From an uncultured Treponema sp. (GTDB lineage: Bacteria; Spirochaetota; Spirochaetia; Treponematales; Treponemataceae), in assembly GCA_937900125.1 (NCBI GenBank), contig CALCEK010000043.1, positions 1 through 40,693 on the forward strand: a stretch of 40,693 nucleotides of DNA. The letters run 5' to 3'. The notes below the pieces were generated by a model, which was given only the letters and a program-made list of their open reading frames with translations, was not told the DNA's origin and ran no database searches. Shown here piece by piece: positions 1 to 8,087 of the stretch (position 1 is its first letter; each line of letters starts with the position of its first letter). The translations under genes were made by a program, and so were the position numbers.

Positions 1-52
1 ATCTAAGTCTTTTTTGTTGTTTGATGTAAGGTAACAGGGATGGGGTGATGAT

Positions 53-310
53 ATGGCAATTGTCGAACTAAGAGAATTGGCTGAAGCGGCGCAAAAGGAT
101 TACGCTAGTGAAATCGTAGCAGGTTTGGTAAACAATGAGATTCGGGATTTACAAAGTGAAATTGATGATTCAGCCAATATAGAATTTATTGAGTTGAATA
201 GTGGGCGGGGGTGGCGTATTTATCGTCGCACGGTGATGTTTGTGCTGTTCACCGTAGTCCATGAAATGTATCCATCGTCAGAGGTGGTATCCTGGAGTTA
301 CAGAGAACAT
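53..310 (+). pseudogene. 5' fragment of a uridine/nucleoside kinase-like gene
   Basis: The start at 53 follows a GGGGTGATG-type ribosome binding region. About 86 codons resemble the N-terminal TGS-associated region of bacterial nucleoside kinases related to ThrRS: a short acidic segment, then GWRIYRRTVMFVL, then a motif HEMYPSSEVV that corresponds to the D/E-L-Y-P-x-x-x-V part of that family. The frame runs open to 367, but from about 300-315 the sequence changes to another gene in another frame (pheS-like) and base composition becomes richer in GC. No kinase P-loop domain follows. I read this as a truncated gene at a junction. Family recognition is moderate; truncation is clear. Confidence 0.5.
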
Positions 311-654
311 TTGGACAGGGCGTTTACGATATCATCAACTCCTATGCCGACACCAACGAGATCATAGACATTTTCTCACGCATGGGCTTTGTGCTGGCAG
401 ATGGTCCTGAGGTGGAGGACGACAATCACATCTTCACCAAGATGAACTTCGCCGCTGACCACCCAGCCCGCGACATGCAGGACACCTTCTTCGTCAGCCA
501 GCATCCCAACGATGTCACGAAGAACATCCTGCTCCGCTCTCACACCTCCAGTGTACAGGCCCGTATCATGGAGCAGATGCACACTGAGGACGGCAAGCTC
601 ACCGATGAATCTGCGGCAATCGCGGAGGATATTTCCCAAAAGATACAGTCATAA
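310..654 (+). pseudogene. pheS: Internal fragment of phenylalanyl-tRNA synthetase alpha subunit with a foreign tail
   Basis: In the frame of 310-654 there is IIDIFSRMGF, then GPEVEDD, NFAADHPARDMQDTFF and LLRSHTSSVQARIM. These are hallmark class II motifs of PheS (GPEVE, HPARDMQDTF, LLRTHTS). Only about 95 residues are present; the N-terminal coiled coil and the catalytic C-terminal half are missing. After RIMEQ the similarity stops, and a tail DESAAIAEDISQKIQS closes the frame. Composition is richer in GC than the rest of the window and the flavour is Bacteroidota-like, which is an impression only. It could be a recombination scar or an assembly chimera. It cannot encode a working synthetase subunit. 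Confidence 0.7.
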
Positions 655-657
655 GCC

Positions 658-927
658 ATGCCGTTCCGCTGTTCGCAATGCGGCGAGTGTTGCCGCCACA
701 TAGACAAAGTGCCTCAGCTCGCCGCATTCAACGCAGGGAATGGAGTATGCGTCCATCTGCACGGCAACACGTGCGGCATATACGAAACCCGCCCTGAAAT
801 CTGCCGCGTAGATGTAATGTATGAAAAATATTTTGCCGGGCAATACACCCGCGAAGAATTCTATGCGCTGAATGAGCGGGTATGCAGGGATTTACAGAAC
901 AAACAGCGGCATACCGATTCTGGCTGA
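658..927 (+). CDS. YkgJ-family cysteine-cluster protein, probably frameshifted near its end
   Basis: The 89-residue product begins MPFRCSQCGECCRHI and later has CVHL, CGIYETRPEICR. This is the typical CxxCGxCC...C...C.IY..RP..CR pattern of the YkgJ zinc/iron-chelating family, whose function is unknown. The frame ends with NKQRHTDSG. The neighbouring frame continues from 902 to 994 as NSGIPILAEDDKPADESA followed by TVAEDISARIAK and a stop. That looks like the natural C-terminus reached by a one-base shift at the A/C-rich stretch near 897-905. No clear Shine-Dalgarno is visible. It lies two bases after the stop of the pheS fragment and shares its GC-rich composition. Confidence 0.6.
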   Translation: MPFRCSQCGECCRHIDKVPQLAAFNAGNGVCVHLHGNTCGIYETRPEICRVDVMYEKYFAGQYTREEFYALNERVCRDLQNKQRHTDSG

Positions 928-1000
928 GGACGACAAGCCTGCAGATGAATCGGCGACGGTGGCGGAGGACATTTCCGCGAGGATAGCAAAGTAGCGATGA

Positions 1001-1351
1001 GCCGTATCAGCGTATCTTGCCACGCTGTTTGCCGAACACACGCGGCACAGGGCGAACATCTCCGAGAATCTGAAGCCCTTTTACATTGACGGCAGGGACA
1101 AGGAAAACGCCGTGATGCCCGAATTCACCGATGTGCGACCGTTCACCGACACGCTGGTGATTGTCAGAGCGTACGCGATAACAATCATAGAAAAAATCGA
1201 CCTTGCGGAATACGACCACGCCTATTCCATGAAAGTTCAGTTCACGCTTTCAGACCCGACCGACAATGATTCCCCGCCCAAAGTGAGCGCGGACTACTGG
1301 ACAGTCCGCTACAAAAAACGATTCTATATCTACGCGCCGCCCCGCTTTTGA
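1001..1351 (+). CDS. Unidentified GC-rich ORF, probably frameshifted at its 5' end
   Basis: The frame is open from 1001. An ATG at 1112 gives 79 residues, but coding-like sequence extends upstream in the same frame (LATLFAEHTRHRANISENLK). An ATG at 997 in another frame (MSRIS) looks like the original start, separated by a one-base shift near 1010. The C-terminal part has alternating hydrophobic and charged residues and ends in YKKRFYIYAPPRF. I do not recognise the family. Codon use is GC-rich like 310-994 and unlike the genes to the right, so it belongs to the same foreign or chimeric block. No function is proposed. Confidence 0.35.
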   Translation, partial: AVSAYLATLFAEHTRHRANISENLKPFYIDGRDKENAVMPEFTDVRPFTDTLVIVRAYAITIIEKIDLAEYDHAYSMKVQFTLSDPTDNDSPPKVSADYWTVRYKKRFYIYAPPRF

Positions 1352-1558
1352 ACTACATGCTCATATTGGAAGAAAGTTTCCAAGTTCGCCAGGAATAAAT
1401 GTCGTGCCAATCTGCAAGTCTGCGATAAGGCAGTGGTTGTGGGCGCAAGCGTTCCGCAGATTTTTCAGCATTTTTAGCACGGGCAACGCCTATCGCTCAA
1501 CACAACAAGCGTCGACGCAGAAGCATAGTATAGCTTTATTCTTTTGTAAAAAATGGCA
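1352..1558. other. Intergenic segment with a degenerate dispersed repeat
   Basis: No convincing gene is present. Around 1478-1506 the minus strand reads GTGTTGAGCGATAGGCGTTG then CCCGTGC, which resembles the intergenic repeat seen near 19990-20065 and 13910-13960. The segment marks the return from GC-rich mosaic sequence to the AT-rich spirochaetal background. Confidence 0.4.
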
Positions 1559-1951
1559 TTACGCCATAATGCTAAACACCGCACCCGCTTCTGGCAAAAG
1601 CCCTGCAAGCCCATAAGTTCCTGGCAAAGAAGAAACCGCAACGCTTTGTTTAATTTGGTTTTGGTAACTTTGAATCAAAGAATCGCGCTGAGAATCGCTT
1701 AATTCCGTCACATCTTCCTTGCTGATAGGTGATTTTTTCATAGAAACCAACTGGTCAATAAGTGTATTTAAAATCCTGATTCTATCAACGGGAACGCCAC
1801 GCTCGCCTTTTTCAGCAGGAGTTCCGCGAACATAATCAAATTGTGAAAAAACAACGGCACTTGATTTTACGGGAACATAAAGCCGCCCAGAAGACGCAGA
1901 AAAAACATTTCTGTACGTGAATGCATTCAGTGAAATTCCTTTTGCATACAT
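1559..1951 (-). CDS. Small conserved-looking hypothetical protein
   Basis: The 130-residue product starts at an ATG at 1951, preceded by a strong CCAAGGAGGG ribosome binding site about 7 nt away. It has no signal peptide or membrane segment. The middle is charged and predicted helical (KKSPISKEDVTELSDSQRDS) and the end is small and hydrophobic (GTYGLAGLLPEAGAVFSI). It follows the DUF362 gene by about 97 nt on the same strand. I do not recognise a family with a known function. The strong SD and normal codon use make it a real gene. Confidence 0.65.
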   Translation of the reverse strand: MYAKGISLNAFTYRNVFSASSGRLYVPVKSSAVVFSQFDYVRGTPAEKGERGVPVDRIRILNTLIDQLVSMKKSPISKEDVTELSDSQRDSLIQSYQNQIKQSVAVSSLPGTYGLAGLLPEAGAVFSIMA

Positions 1952-2048
1952 GGCTTTACCCTCCTTGGAAGAATTTTTAGATTCTCTCTTCTATTTTGAA
2001 TTTCGGAGGGAAAGCCGTGCAAGTTTAGAATTTTATGCGGATTTTTTT

Positions 2049-3176
2049 CTACATCGTAATCAAAGTGTAGTTTCGCGTTCCTAAACCGATTTTTTCGGCA
2101 TGAGAAAGTGTTTCTTTCCAAACGGAATTCGGTTCGCTATCGTGCCACAAATCTTCGGTGATTTTTAAGCCCCGCGCAACGTTATCCGTAATTCTGGTGT
2201 TAGAAAATCGATTCGCCTTTTGACAGAGGTCAGAACAAGCTTGGTCAAGCGCAACTGGGTCAAAACTCGCTGCCATTCCAATATTTGGAATTAAAGGAGC
2301 GTCATTGTAACCGTGACAATCGCAATACGGACTCACGTCAAGAATCAAATTGATATGGAAACAAGGTCGCCCGTAACAAACTGCCTGCGAATATTCAGCA
2401 ATTTTTTTGTTTAAATCAGAAAAAGCACCTTCGTTTGGATTGTAGATTGCGTCAAAATTACACGCGCCAATGCACCGCCCACAACCTTTACATTCCGCCT
2501 GATTGATTTCTGCCTTTCCGCTTTCAAAATGAATTGCATCTGAGCCACATTCCTTTGCGCATTTTTTGCAAGAGCGACATTTGTCTGCATTTACAAGCGG
2601 CTTTCCGTCATTGTGCTGTTGCATTTTTCCCGCTCGACTTCCGCACCCCATTCCGATGTTTTTTAATGCGCCCCCAAATCCCGCTTCTTCGTGTCCTTTA
2701 AAATGATTCAGGCTGATAAAAACATCCGCGTCCATAATTGCCCGCCCGATATGCGCTTCTTTGCAAAGTTCGCCATTTACAACTGGAACAACCACGTCAT
2801 CTGTTCCCTTTAAACCGTCCCCGATTATCACCTGGCAACCTGTTGTTATGGGCAAAAATCCGTGCTGCATTGCAATGTCCAAGTGGTCAATCGCATTTTT
2901 GCGCTTTCCTGGATAAAGAGTGTTGCAATCGGTCAAAAATGGAATTCCGCCTAATTCCCGAACAACTTCTGCCACCGCCCGCGCGTAATCAGGTCGCAAA
3001 TAAGAAAGATTTCCTTCCTCGCCAAAATGGAGTTTTATTGCGGTGAATTTTCCATCAAAGTCGATTTTAGAAATTTCCGCTTTTTTGCAAAGTTTTTTTA
3101 ATTTGAGCGGAAGTCCACCGTCTGTTTGCGTTCTAAAATTTGTAAAATAAACCTTACTCGCTTCTTTTGTTTCCAT
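2049..3176 (-). CDS. DUF362 protein with two 4Fe-4S ferredoxin motifs
   Basis: The 375-residue product has an N-terminal DUF362 domain (IKLHFGEEGNLSYLRP, FLTDCNTLYPG, SLNHFKGHEEAGFGGALKN). It is followed by two ferredoxin motifs: CRSCKKCAKEC and CKGCGRCIGAC, each CxxCxxCxxxC. DUF362/ferredoxin proteins are thought to be cytoplasmic iron-sulfur proteins in anaerobes, but their reaction is not established. I chose the ATG at 3176 (METKEASKVYF), preceded by TTAAGGAGAA, over an upstream in-frame ATG at 3233 that lacks an SD. A hairpin at 3276-3315 separates it from the SQ operon, so it may be independently expressed or reached by read-through. Confidence 0.85.
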   Translation of the reverse strand: METKEASKVYFTNFRTQTDGGLPLKLKKLCKKAEISKIDFDGKFTAIKLHFGEEGNLSYLRPDYARAVAEVVRELGGIPFLTDCNTLYPGKRKNAIDHLDIAMQHGFLPITTGCQVIIGDGLKGTDDVVVPVVNGELCKEAHIGRAIMDADVFISLNHFKGHEEAGFGGALKNIGMGCGSRAGKMQQHNDGKPLVNADKCRSCKKCAKECGSDAIHFESGKAEINQAECKGCGRCIGACNFDAIYNPNEGAFSDLNKKIAEYSQAVCYGRPCFHINLILDVSPYCDCHGYNDAPLIPNIGMAASFDPVALDQACSDLCQKANRFSNTRITDNVARGLKITEDLWHDSEPNSVWKETLSHAEKIGLGTRNYTLITM

Positions 3177-3275
3177 AAAAGTTCTCCTTAACCACAACTT
3201 AATTTTAGCAAAAACAAACATCTCATTCAACAAGGAGAAAAATAATTAAACCTGTTAGGAAATTGCCTGGAAACT

Positions 3276-3315
3276 GCGTTGTTCCGCAAAGTCTGCCACT
3301 GTTTGCGGACAACGC
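3276..3315 (-). terminator. Hairpin after the SQ operon (possible terminator)
   Basis: Arms at 3276-3290 and 3302-3315 are complementary over 14 bp with one bulged T (GCGTTG...CCGCAAA against TTTGCGG...CAACGC). The loop is 11 nt. It lies 40 nt past the stop of the last operon gene. The run of U that would follow on the minus strand is poor, so it may terminate weakly or be a repeat element. Confidence 0.4.
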
Positions 3316-3355
3316 GCCCCGCCTTTCTACTGTGCATTTTTTGTTAGTGGCGTTT

Positions 3356-4744
3356 TTAATTTGTGCGTCGAGAACGTAATTCGTCTTTCATAGACTCAAC
3401 TTTGTCTTTGGTAAGTGGATAGCCAAACTGTAGCAAAAGGAACATCAGCAAATACATTATAAACGGAATAATTGTGGCTATTGTGTACAAACCATTGTCA
3501 ACCGCATCGCTCTGGTCAAATGTTCCTGCAACAGTTGAATAGCCAATTGCCGCCATTGCGAGTGTTGCTCCAATTCCCGCAAGCGTTTGTCCCAGTTTCC
3601 GAGAAAATGTAAAAAAGGCAAAAGTTGTTGCTTCTTCGCGATGATAAGTAACTTTTTCGTGATAGTCAATTACATCATTCACCATCGCCCAAACTTCAAG
3701 CGTAAAAAATGAAACTCCAAATCCGCTTATAATATTTAGCGAAACAAACAAATACGGATTTTTTGTGTGAATCAAAAACATTACAAGGTAGGCAACAGAA
3801 GCAAAAATCGCGCCAAAAGAGCAAAGTGTTTTTTTGCCAAAGCGCATAACTAGTTTTCCAATAAAGGGCATTAAAATCAACATTGGAAGATAATTTGCAA
3901 CCGTAATCAGTGCGTAAAGTCCAGGTTTTTCAAAATAATTTTTAAAAAGATAATTCATCACTGTGAGCGTGTACATATCGCCAGCTAAAAGCAAAAGTCC
4001 CGCAAGGCTTAACGTAACAAATGGGCGATTGTGCAAAAGGTTTGCGATTGTTTTTGTAACATTGTGCTGTTTTTCTTTTGCTGCGGGAGAAATGTTTTCT
4101 TTTGTGAGCAAAAAATTTGCAATGTAAATTATAACCATAAAACCTGCAAGGCAAATAACCGCACCTAAAAGTTTGCTTCCATCAAGATACTTTACGCCTG
4201 TTTCTACAACTGTGGAATAAACAAAAAGCGGAAGCAAAATTCGTCCTGGTAACGAGCCGATTCCACTTCCGAGCGAGCGCATTACAGAAAGTAGCGAACG
4301 TTGTCTACGGTCATCGGTCATAACGGAAGCCATTGAGCCGTAAGGAATATTTACTGCGGTGTACAACATTCCGTACAAAATGTAAGTTATGTAAGCGTAC
4401 AAAAGATACTGATTCTCCGAAAGTCCAGGAATCTGAACAAACATCAAAACGAATGCGATTGCCATTGGGAGCGAAAACCACAAAATGTACGGTCTAAACC
4501 TTCCCCACTTTGTTGGTTTTTGTCTGTCGATTATTGCGCCGCAAATTGGGTCGTTGATTGCGTCCCACACGCGGGCAATCAGCATAAGAATTGTAATTTT
4601 TCCGAGCGAAATGTGTAAAACATCCGTGTAGAACATTTGCAAAAATGACCCGATTGTTCCAAATGCAAGAACGCCCCCCGTGTCGCCAATGGCATATCCG
4701 ATAATTTCTTTTGCGCTGAGTTTTTTCTCTTTTACCTCTGCCAT
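3356..4744 (-). CDS. GPH-family sugar:cation symporter, likely sulfoquinovoside importer (YihO/YihP type)
   Basis: The 462-residue protein has about 12 predicted membrane helices. It has the GPH/MelB signatures: N-terminal GYAIGDTGG, then WDAINDPICGAIIDR after helix 2 and KWGRFRPYILW before helix 3. GPH carriers move glycosides with Na+ or H+ across the inner membrane; YihO and YihP in the E. coli sulfoquinovose operon belong to this family. A GAGGAGG ribosome binding site precedes the ATG at 4744. The start overlaps the end of the sulfoquinovosidase gene by 13 nt, so the two are translationally coupled. Substrate is inferred from context, not from residues. It is the last gene of the operon. 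Confidence 0.8.
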   Translation of the reverse strand: MAEVKEKKLSAKEIIGYAIGDTGGVLAFGTIGSFLQMFYTDVLHISLGKITILMLIARVWDAINDPICGAIIDRQKPTKWGRFRPYILWFSLPMAIAFVLMFVQIPGLSENQYLLYAYITYILYGMLYTAVNIPYGSMASVMTDDRRQRSLLSVMRSLGSGIGSLPGRILLPLFVYSTVVETGVKYLDGSKLLGAVICLAGFMVIIYIANFLLTKENISPAAKEKQHNVTKTIANLLHNRPFVTLSLAGLLLLAGDMYTLTVMNYLFKNYFEKPGLYALITVANYLPMLILMPFIGKLVMRFGKKTLCSFGAIFASVAYLVMFLIHTKNPYLFVSLNIISGFGVSFFTLEVWAMVNDVIDYHEKVTYHREEATTFAFFTFSRKLGQTLAGIGATLAMAAIGYSTVAGTFDQSDAVDNGLYTIATIIPFIMYLLMFLLLQFGYPLTKDKVESMKDELRSRRTN

Positions 4745-6702
4745 ACTTCCTCCTCAAAAATATTTTTAAGTTCCTGATAATCTGAATTTTTCCGAACAAA
4801 AACTGGCATTTTTCCGATTGGACAATCAACTTCAATTTTGCCACCAGAAAATTCTTGTTTTGTCCAAACGTGAATCCAAGAATCCGAAGGCAAATAAACG
4901 CTCATTTTGCTTACACCAGATTTTGTAACGGGGCAAACTAAAATGTCATGCCCAAACAAATATTCATATTTTTCAGAATACGCATTTTCTTCTTCATAAT
5001 GATAAAAAAGCGGACGCATTACGGGAGTTCCATTTTGCGCGGCTTCTTTTACTAGCGTTTTAATGTACGGCGTAAGCGACAAATGCAATTTTGTACACCG
5101 AGCAAGATGTGTCAACAATTCTTCGTCACTGTCAAACTGAACATTTCTTGCGGGCTGATTTCCTTCGTGACTGCGCATAAATGGCGAAAACACATTCATT
5201 TCTTCCCAGCGCAAAAGCAATTCTTTTGTCCGCGTCATTTGCATAATCGTTGTGTAACCGCCAATGTCAGAATGGCAAAGCGCAAATCCGCTCATTCCAA
5301 GAGAAAGCGTCGCGGGAATTACAGAAGCTAAACCATCATCAAGCGACCAGTCAACGTGCTGGTCTCCGTTCCACATAAGCGGAGAATATTTTATGGTTTC
5401 GGTAAAACCTGCCCGCGTAAAAAATACAATTTCCCCCGATTTTCCACGCTCTTTTATGGCTTCCGCATTTAACTTTGCCCAAAGGCTAGACCACTTGTTG
5501 TGAAGCGACCGCGCGTTTTCTTTACTAAAAAGAACCGCGTCTACAGGAAGATATTCCCCAAAGTCCGCCATCCAACCCGACATTCCCAAATCAATCATAT
5601 TTTCTTTTATGACATTTTTGTACCATTCCCAAGCGTCAGGATTTGTAAAGTCAACCATTGCTGCAGGAAAAGTTGTGATTGTAACTTGATAATCTTCGCC
5701 CGCCGCATTTTTTACGCAATAGCCTTTTTTTTGTGCCGTTTTGTACAAAGAGCCTTCAAGTGTAAGAAACGGATTTATGTATCCCAAAAATGCGATTCCT
5801 TCTTTTTTCCATTCTGAGATTTTCTCTTTTAATTCGGGATAAAGTGTGCTGTCAAATTGCCAATTCCACATTACTTGGTAGCCGAATTTTGTTTTGCGGC
5901 AACCGCACCAATCCTGACACCAAACTCCCGCCACTAAAACGCCGCGTTTTTTTGCTTCTTGAATTTTTTTTTCGACAATTTGCGTTCCTTGCTGAATTCC
6001 AAGAATTGCACCGTTGTACACCCAGTCGGGAAGTTCATTTTGTATTCCCAACTTTTGCGAAAGTTTTTTAGAAAGTTCCAAAAAGGACTGCGCTTTTGTT
6101 ATGGTGATTTTTGCATTGTCGCGGAGCTGAACAGAAAATTGCCCCTGAATCCTAAAATCAAATTCCGCATAAGAAGAAGTGTCTGCGTGAAAAAACCATT
6201 TGCCATCTGTAACAAAAGTTGGTTGCACATAATAAGATTCGTATTTGTCAAGGTGATTTACCTTTTTTTGTTTTGCGCCAAACAATTTTTGTAAAATGAC
6301 CTTTTTTGAAATTCGCCTTGCGTTTTGATGTTCCGCAACCCAAATACGCACTCGCTCACCCGCAAGGTCAAAGTGAGAAAATGTTTCTCCCGCTCCGTAA
6401 AAATGTTTTTCCAAAACAGGGAATGTTAAAAACAAGCGATTCGTTTTTTCATCCAAAAAATTTGGTGTGAGCAAAATGGAATCTTCCGTTCTTTCTGCCA
6501 AAAGATTCCCTGCAATTTTTCCGTCAGAAGTTTTAAATTCAAGGCGCAATTCATTTTCTGATTCTAAAATTATAGTGGCGTTTAATTTTTTTAAATTTGA
6601 AATTTTATCTTTGTACAAAAAACTTCCCCGATTCATTTTAAATGGAGAAAATCCTTGCGCAACAGAAACTTGCACTTTTTTTATTTGTTCAAATGTCAGC
6701 AT
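4732..6702 (-). CDS. yihQ: GH31 alpha-sulfoquinovosidase-like glycosidase with altered sulfonate site
   Basis: The 656-residue protein aligns with E. coli YihQ, as I recall it, at a constant offset of 25. The nucleophile Asp380 lies in GWMADFGEYLP (YihQ D405) and the acid/base Asp447 in WNGDQHVDW (D472). Substrate residues Gln237, Gln263, Trp279 and Tyr483 match Q262, Q288, W304 and Y508. The position of sulfonate-binding R301 is Gln276 (FGYQVMWNW). The family hydrolyses sulfoquinovosyl glycerol to SQ and glycerol. The start at 6702 (MLTFEQIKK) follows TTGAGGAAAATT and lies 8 nt after the isomerase stop. An upstream in-frame ATG at 6756 lies inside that gene and is rejected. No signal peptide, so hydrolysis is cytoplasmic after import. 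Family call is firm; exact glycoside is less sure because of Gln276. Confidence 0.87.
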   Translation of the reverse strand: MLTFEQIKKVQVSVAQGFSPFKMNRGSFLYKDKISNLKKLNATIILESENELRLEFKTSDGKIAGNLLAERTEDSILLTPNFLDEKTNRLFLTFPVLEKHFYGAGETFSHFDLAGERVRIWVAEHQNARRISKKVILQKLFGAKQKKVNHLDKYESYYVQPTFVTDGKWFFHADTSSYAEFDFRIQGQFSVQLRDNAKITITKAQSFLELSKKLSQKLGIQNELPDWVYNGAILGIQQGTQIVEKKIQEAKKRGVLVAGVWCQDWCGCRKTKFGYQVMWNWQFDSTLYPELKEKISEWKKEGIAFLGYINPFLTLEGSLYKTAQKKGYCVKNAAGEDYQVTITTFPAAMVDFTNPDAWEWYKNVIKENMIDLGMSGWMADFGEYLPVDAVLFSKENARSLHNKWSSLWAKLNAEAIKERGKSGEIVFFTRAGFTETIKYSPLMWNGDQHVDWSLDDGLASVIPATLSLGMSGFALCHSDIGGYTTIMQMTRTKELLLRWEEMNVFSPFMRSHEGNQPARNVQFDSDEELLTHLARCTKLHLSLTPYIKTLVKEAAQNGTPVMRPLFYHYEEENAYSEKYEYLFGHDILVCPVTKSGVSKMSVYLPSDSWIHVWTKQEFSGGKIEVDCPIGKMPVFVRKNSDYQELKNIFEEEVWQR

Positions 6703-6710
6703 AATTTTCC

Positions 6711-8087
6711 TCAATATTTGTAAAATGGAACGCGCAACATTCGCGCAAGTGCGCAAAGTTCTTCAGAAATATTTTTATATGCTACAACAAAATGCGGTTC
6801 CCATCCGTCAAGCACCGCGTTTTTTACCAAAGTTTTAGAAGGCGTTTTTGTTTTTACAACCAACGAAGTTCCCAAAAATTGTCGTGGCTTATCCAAAATT
6901 TCTCCTTCGGAAATAAAAAATCTAAACGCGCCATCTTTTGTCCGCCCCACTCTAAAAATTGTTGCCTGAGAACTTGGCTTACAACCGAATTCCATTGTAG
7001 GTCCAATTTTTCTGTTTGGATGAACGCCGACATTCGCCCCCGTGTCGCTTCGGGCAAGAGAACAATTCGCCATTCCACAATGCCAAAATGTGAGCGTATT
7101 TTCTTTTTCGTCAAGCGAAACTGGGTCGCCAAAAAATGCGCCCTCGCCGCCAAGCAATTCGGTAATCAGCATAGAAAGTGCGCCGTATAAATCGCTTTCG
7201 CAACTAGAAGGAATGCCGTCCATATTTAAAAGCGAAAGAACTGCGCAAACGGGCGTTCCAAAGTCAACAAAAAAATCTGGCCAACACCGCGAAGCCAAAG
7301 CGGCAATTTTGTTTTGCTCAACAAATTCGGTGTAAGCTTTATACAATCGCGCAAAATCCAAAACGTTTTGTTCTGGAATTGAATCAAGATTTACAAGGAT
7401 TTTTTTTGACTTTTGCAAAACATCTTCAATTTCTTGTGGCGAATATTTTTTTGCTTTTAAAATGAGTTCTCGCGCTTCTACAGAAATAAGTCGAGTTCCA
7501 AAAACACGGCTCAAATCGGAATCAAGTGCGCGTCCAAAACCAAAACCATCTGGCGTATGCCCCACGGCTGCAAGTTTACAAGCACGAAGTTGACTTTTTA
7601 CTTTTGCGGCTAAGAAAATTGTTTTAAGTTGCGCTTGCACTTCTTTTTCATCGGGCGAGCCAAAAATGTATTCAAAACTTCCCTCTTGAATAGAACAAAA
7701 TGCGTTCGCTGCAGAAAACGCGCCCGTTAAAGAATTTAATCTTAATCTGCCGCCGTCAATTACAGGTTCGCGGAGTGTCCAAATTGTAACGCTTGAATCT
7801 TTAAAACGTCTAAACACTTCTGTTGCATAAGCGGCGTTTGCAAAAGTTACATTTTGTAAAAGTAAAAGATATTCCTTTTTGCTACGCTCTAATTCGTTGA
7901 GCCATTCGCCCAAATCGTCAAGCGAAAGAAGCATTTTTTCTGGAAAGGCAAAATCAATTTGTTGCGCTTGTGAAAGTTCGCGAATAATTTTTTGTGATTC
8001 CAAAAAAAGTTTTTGTGCGCTTTCTAAATGAAAAGTTCCCACGCCGATTGGAATATAGGCAACGCAAAAATTTGTCTGGATTTTCAT
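6711..8087 (-). CDS. COG2407 (L-fucose isomerase-like) sugar isomerase, likely sulfoquinovose isomerase
   Basis: The 458-residue protein has the layout of the L-fucose/L-arabinose isomerase-like family. Candidate metal ligands lie in SCESDLYGAL and in the HCGMA motif near the C-terminus (LTFWHCGMANCSLA). These enzymes interconvert aldoses and ketoses using a divalent metal in the cytoplasm. In sulfo-TAL clusters of Firmicutes an isomerase turns SQ into 6-deoxy-6-sulfofructose, and this gene is the natural candidate here. The ATG at 8087 follows CGGAGGAATCAAA and overlaps the upstream stop as ATGA, so translation is coupled. A longer frame to 8237 overlaps DUF4867 and is rejected. No YihS-type isomerase is present. 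Confidence 0.75.
   Translation of the reverse strand: MKIQTNFCVAYIPIGVGTFHLESAQKLFLESQKIIRELSQAQQIDFAFPEKMLLSLDDLGEWLNELERSKKEYLLLLQNVTFANAAYATEVFRRFKDSSVTIWTLREPVIDGGRLRLNSLTGAFSAANAFCSIQEGSFEYIFGSPDEKEVQAQLKTIFLAAKVKSQLRACKLAAVGHTPDGFGFGRALDSDLSRVFGTRLISVEARELILKAKKYSPQEIEDVLQKSKKILVNLDSIPEQNVLDFARLYKAYTEFVEQNKIAALASRCWPDFFVDFGTPVCAVLSLLNMDGIPSSCESDLYGALSMLITELLGGEGAFFGDPVSLDEKENTLTFWHCGMANCSLARSDTGANVGVHPNRKIGPTMEFGCKPSSQATIFRVGRTKDGAFRFFISEGEILDKPRQFLGTSLVVKTKTPSKTLVKNAVLDGWEPHFVVAYKNISEELCALARMLRVPFYKY

Noticed and set aside
310..654. Functional PheS
   Set aside because: Only about 95 residues exist and the catalytic C-terminal part is absent.
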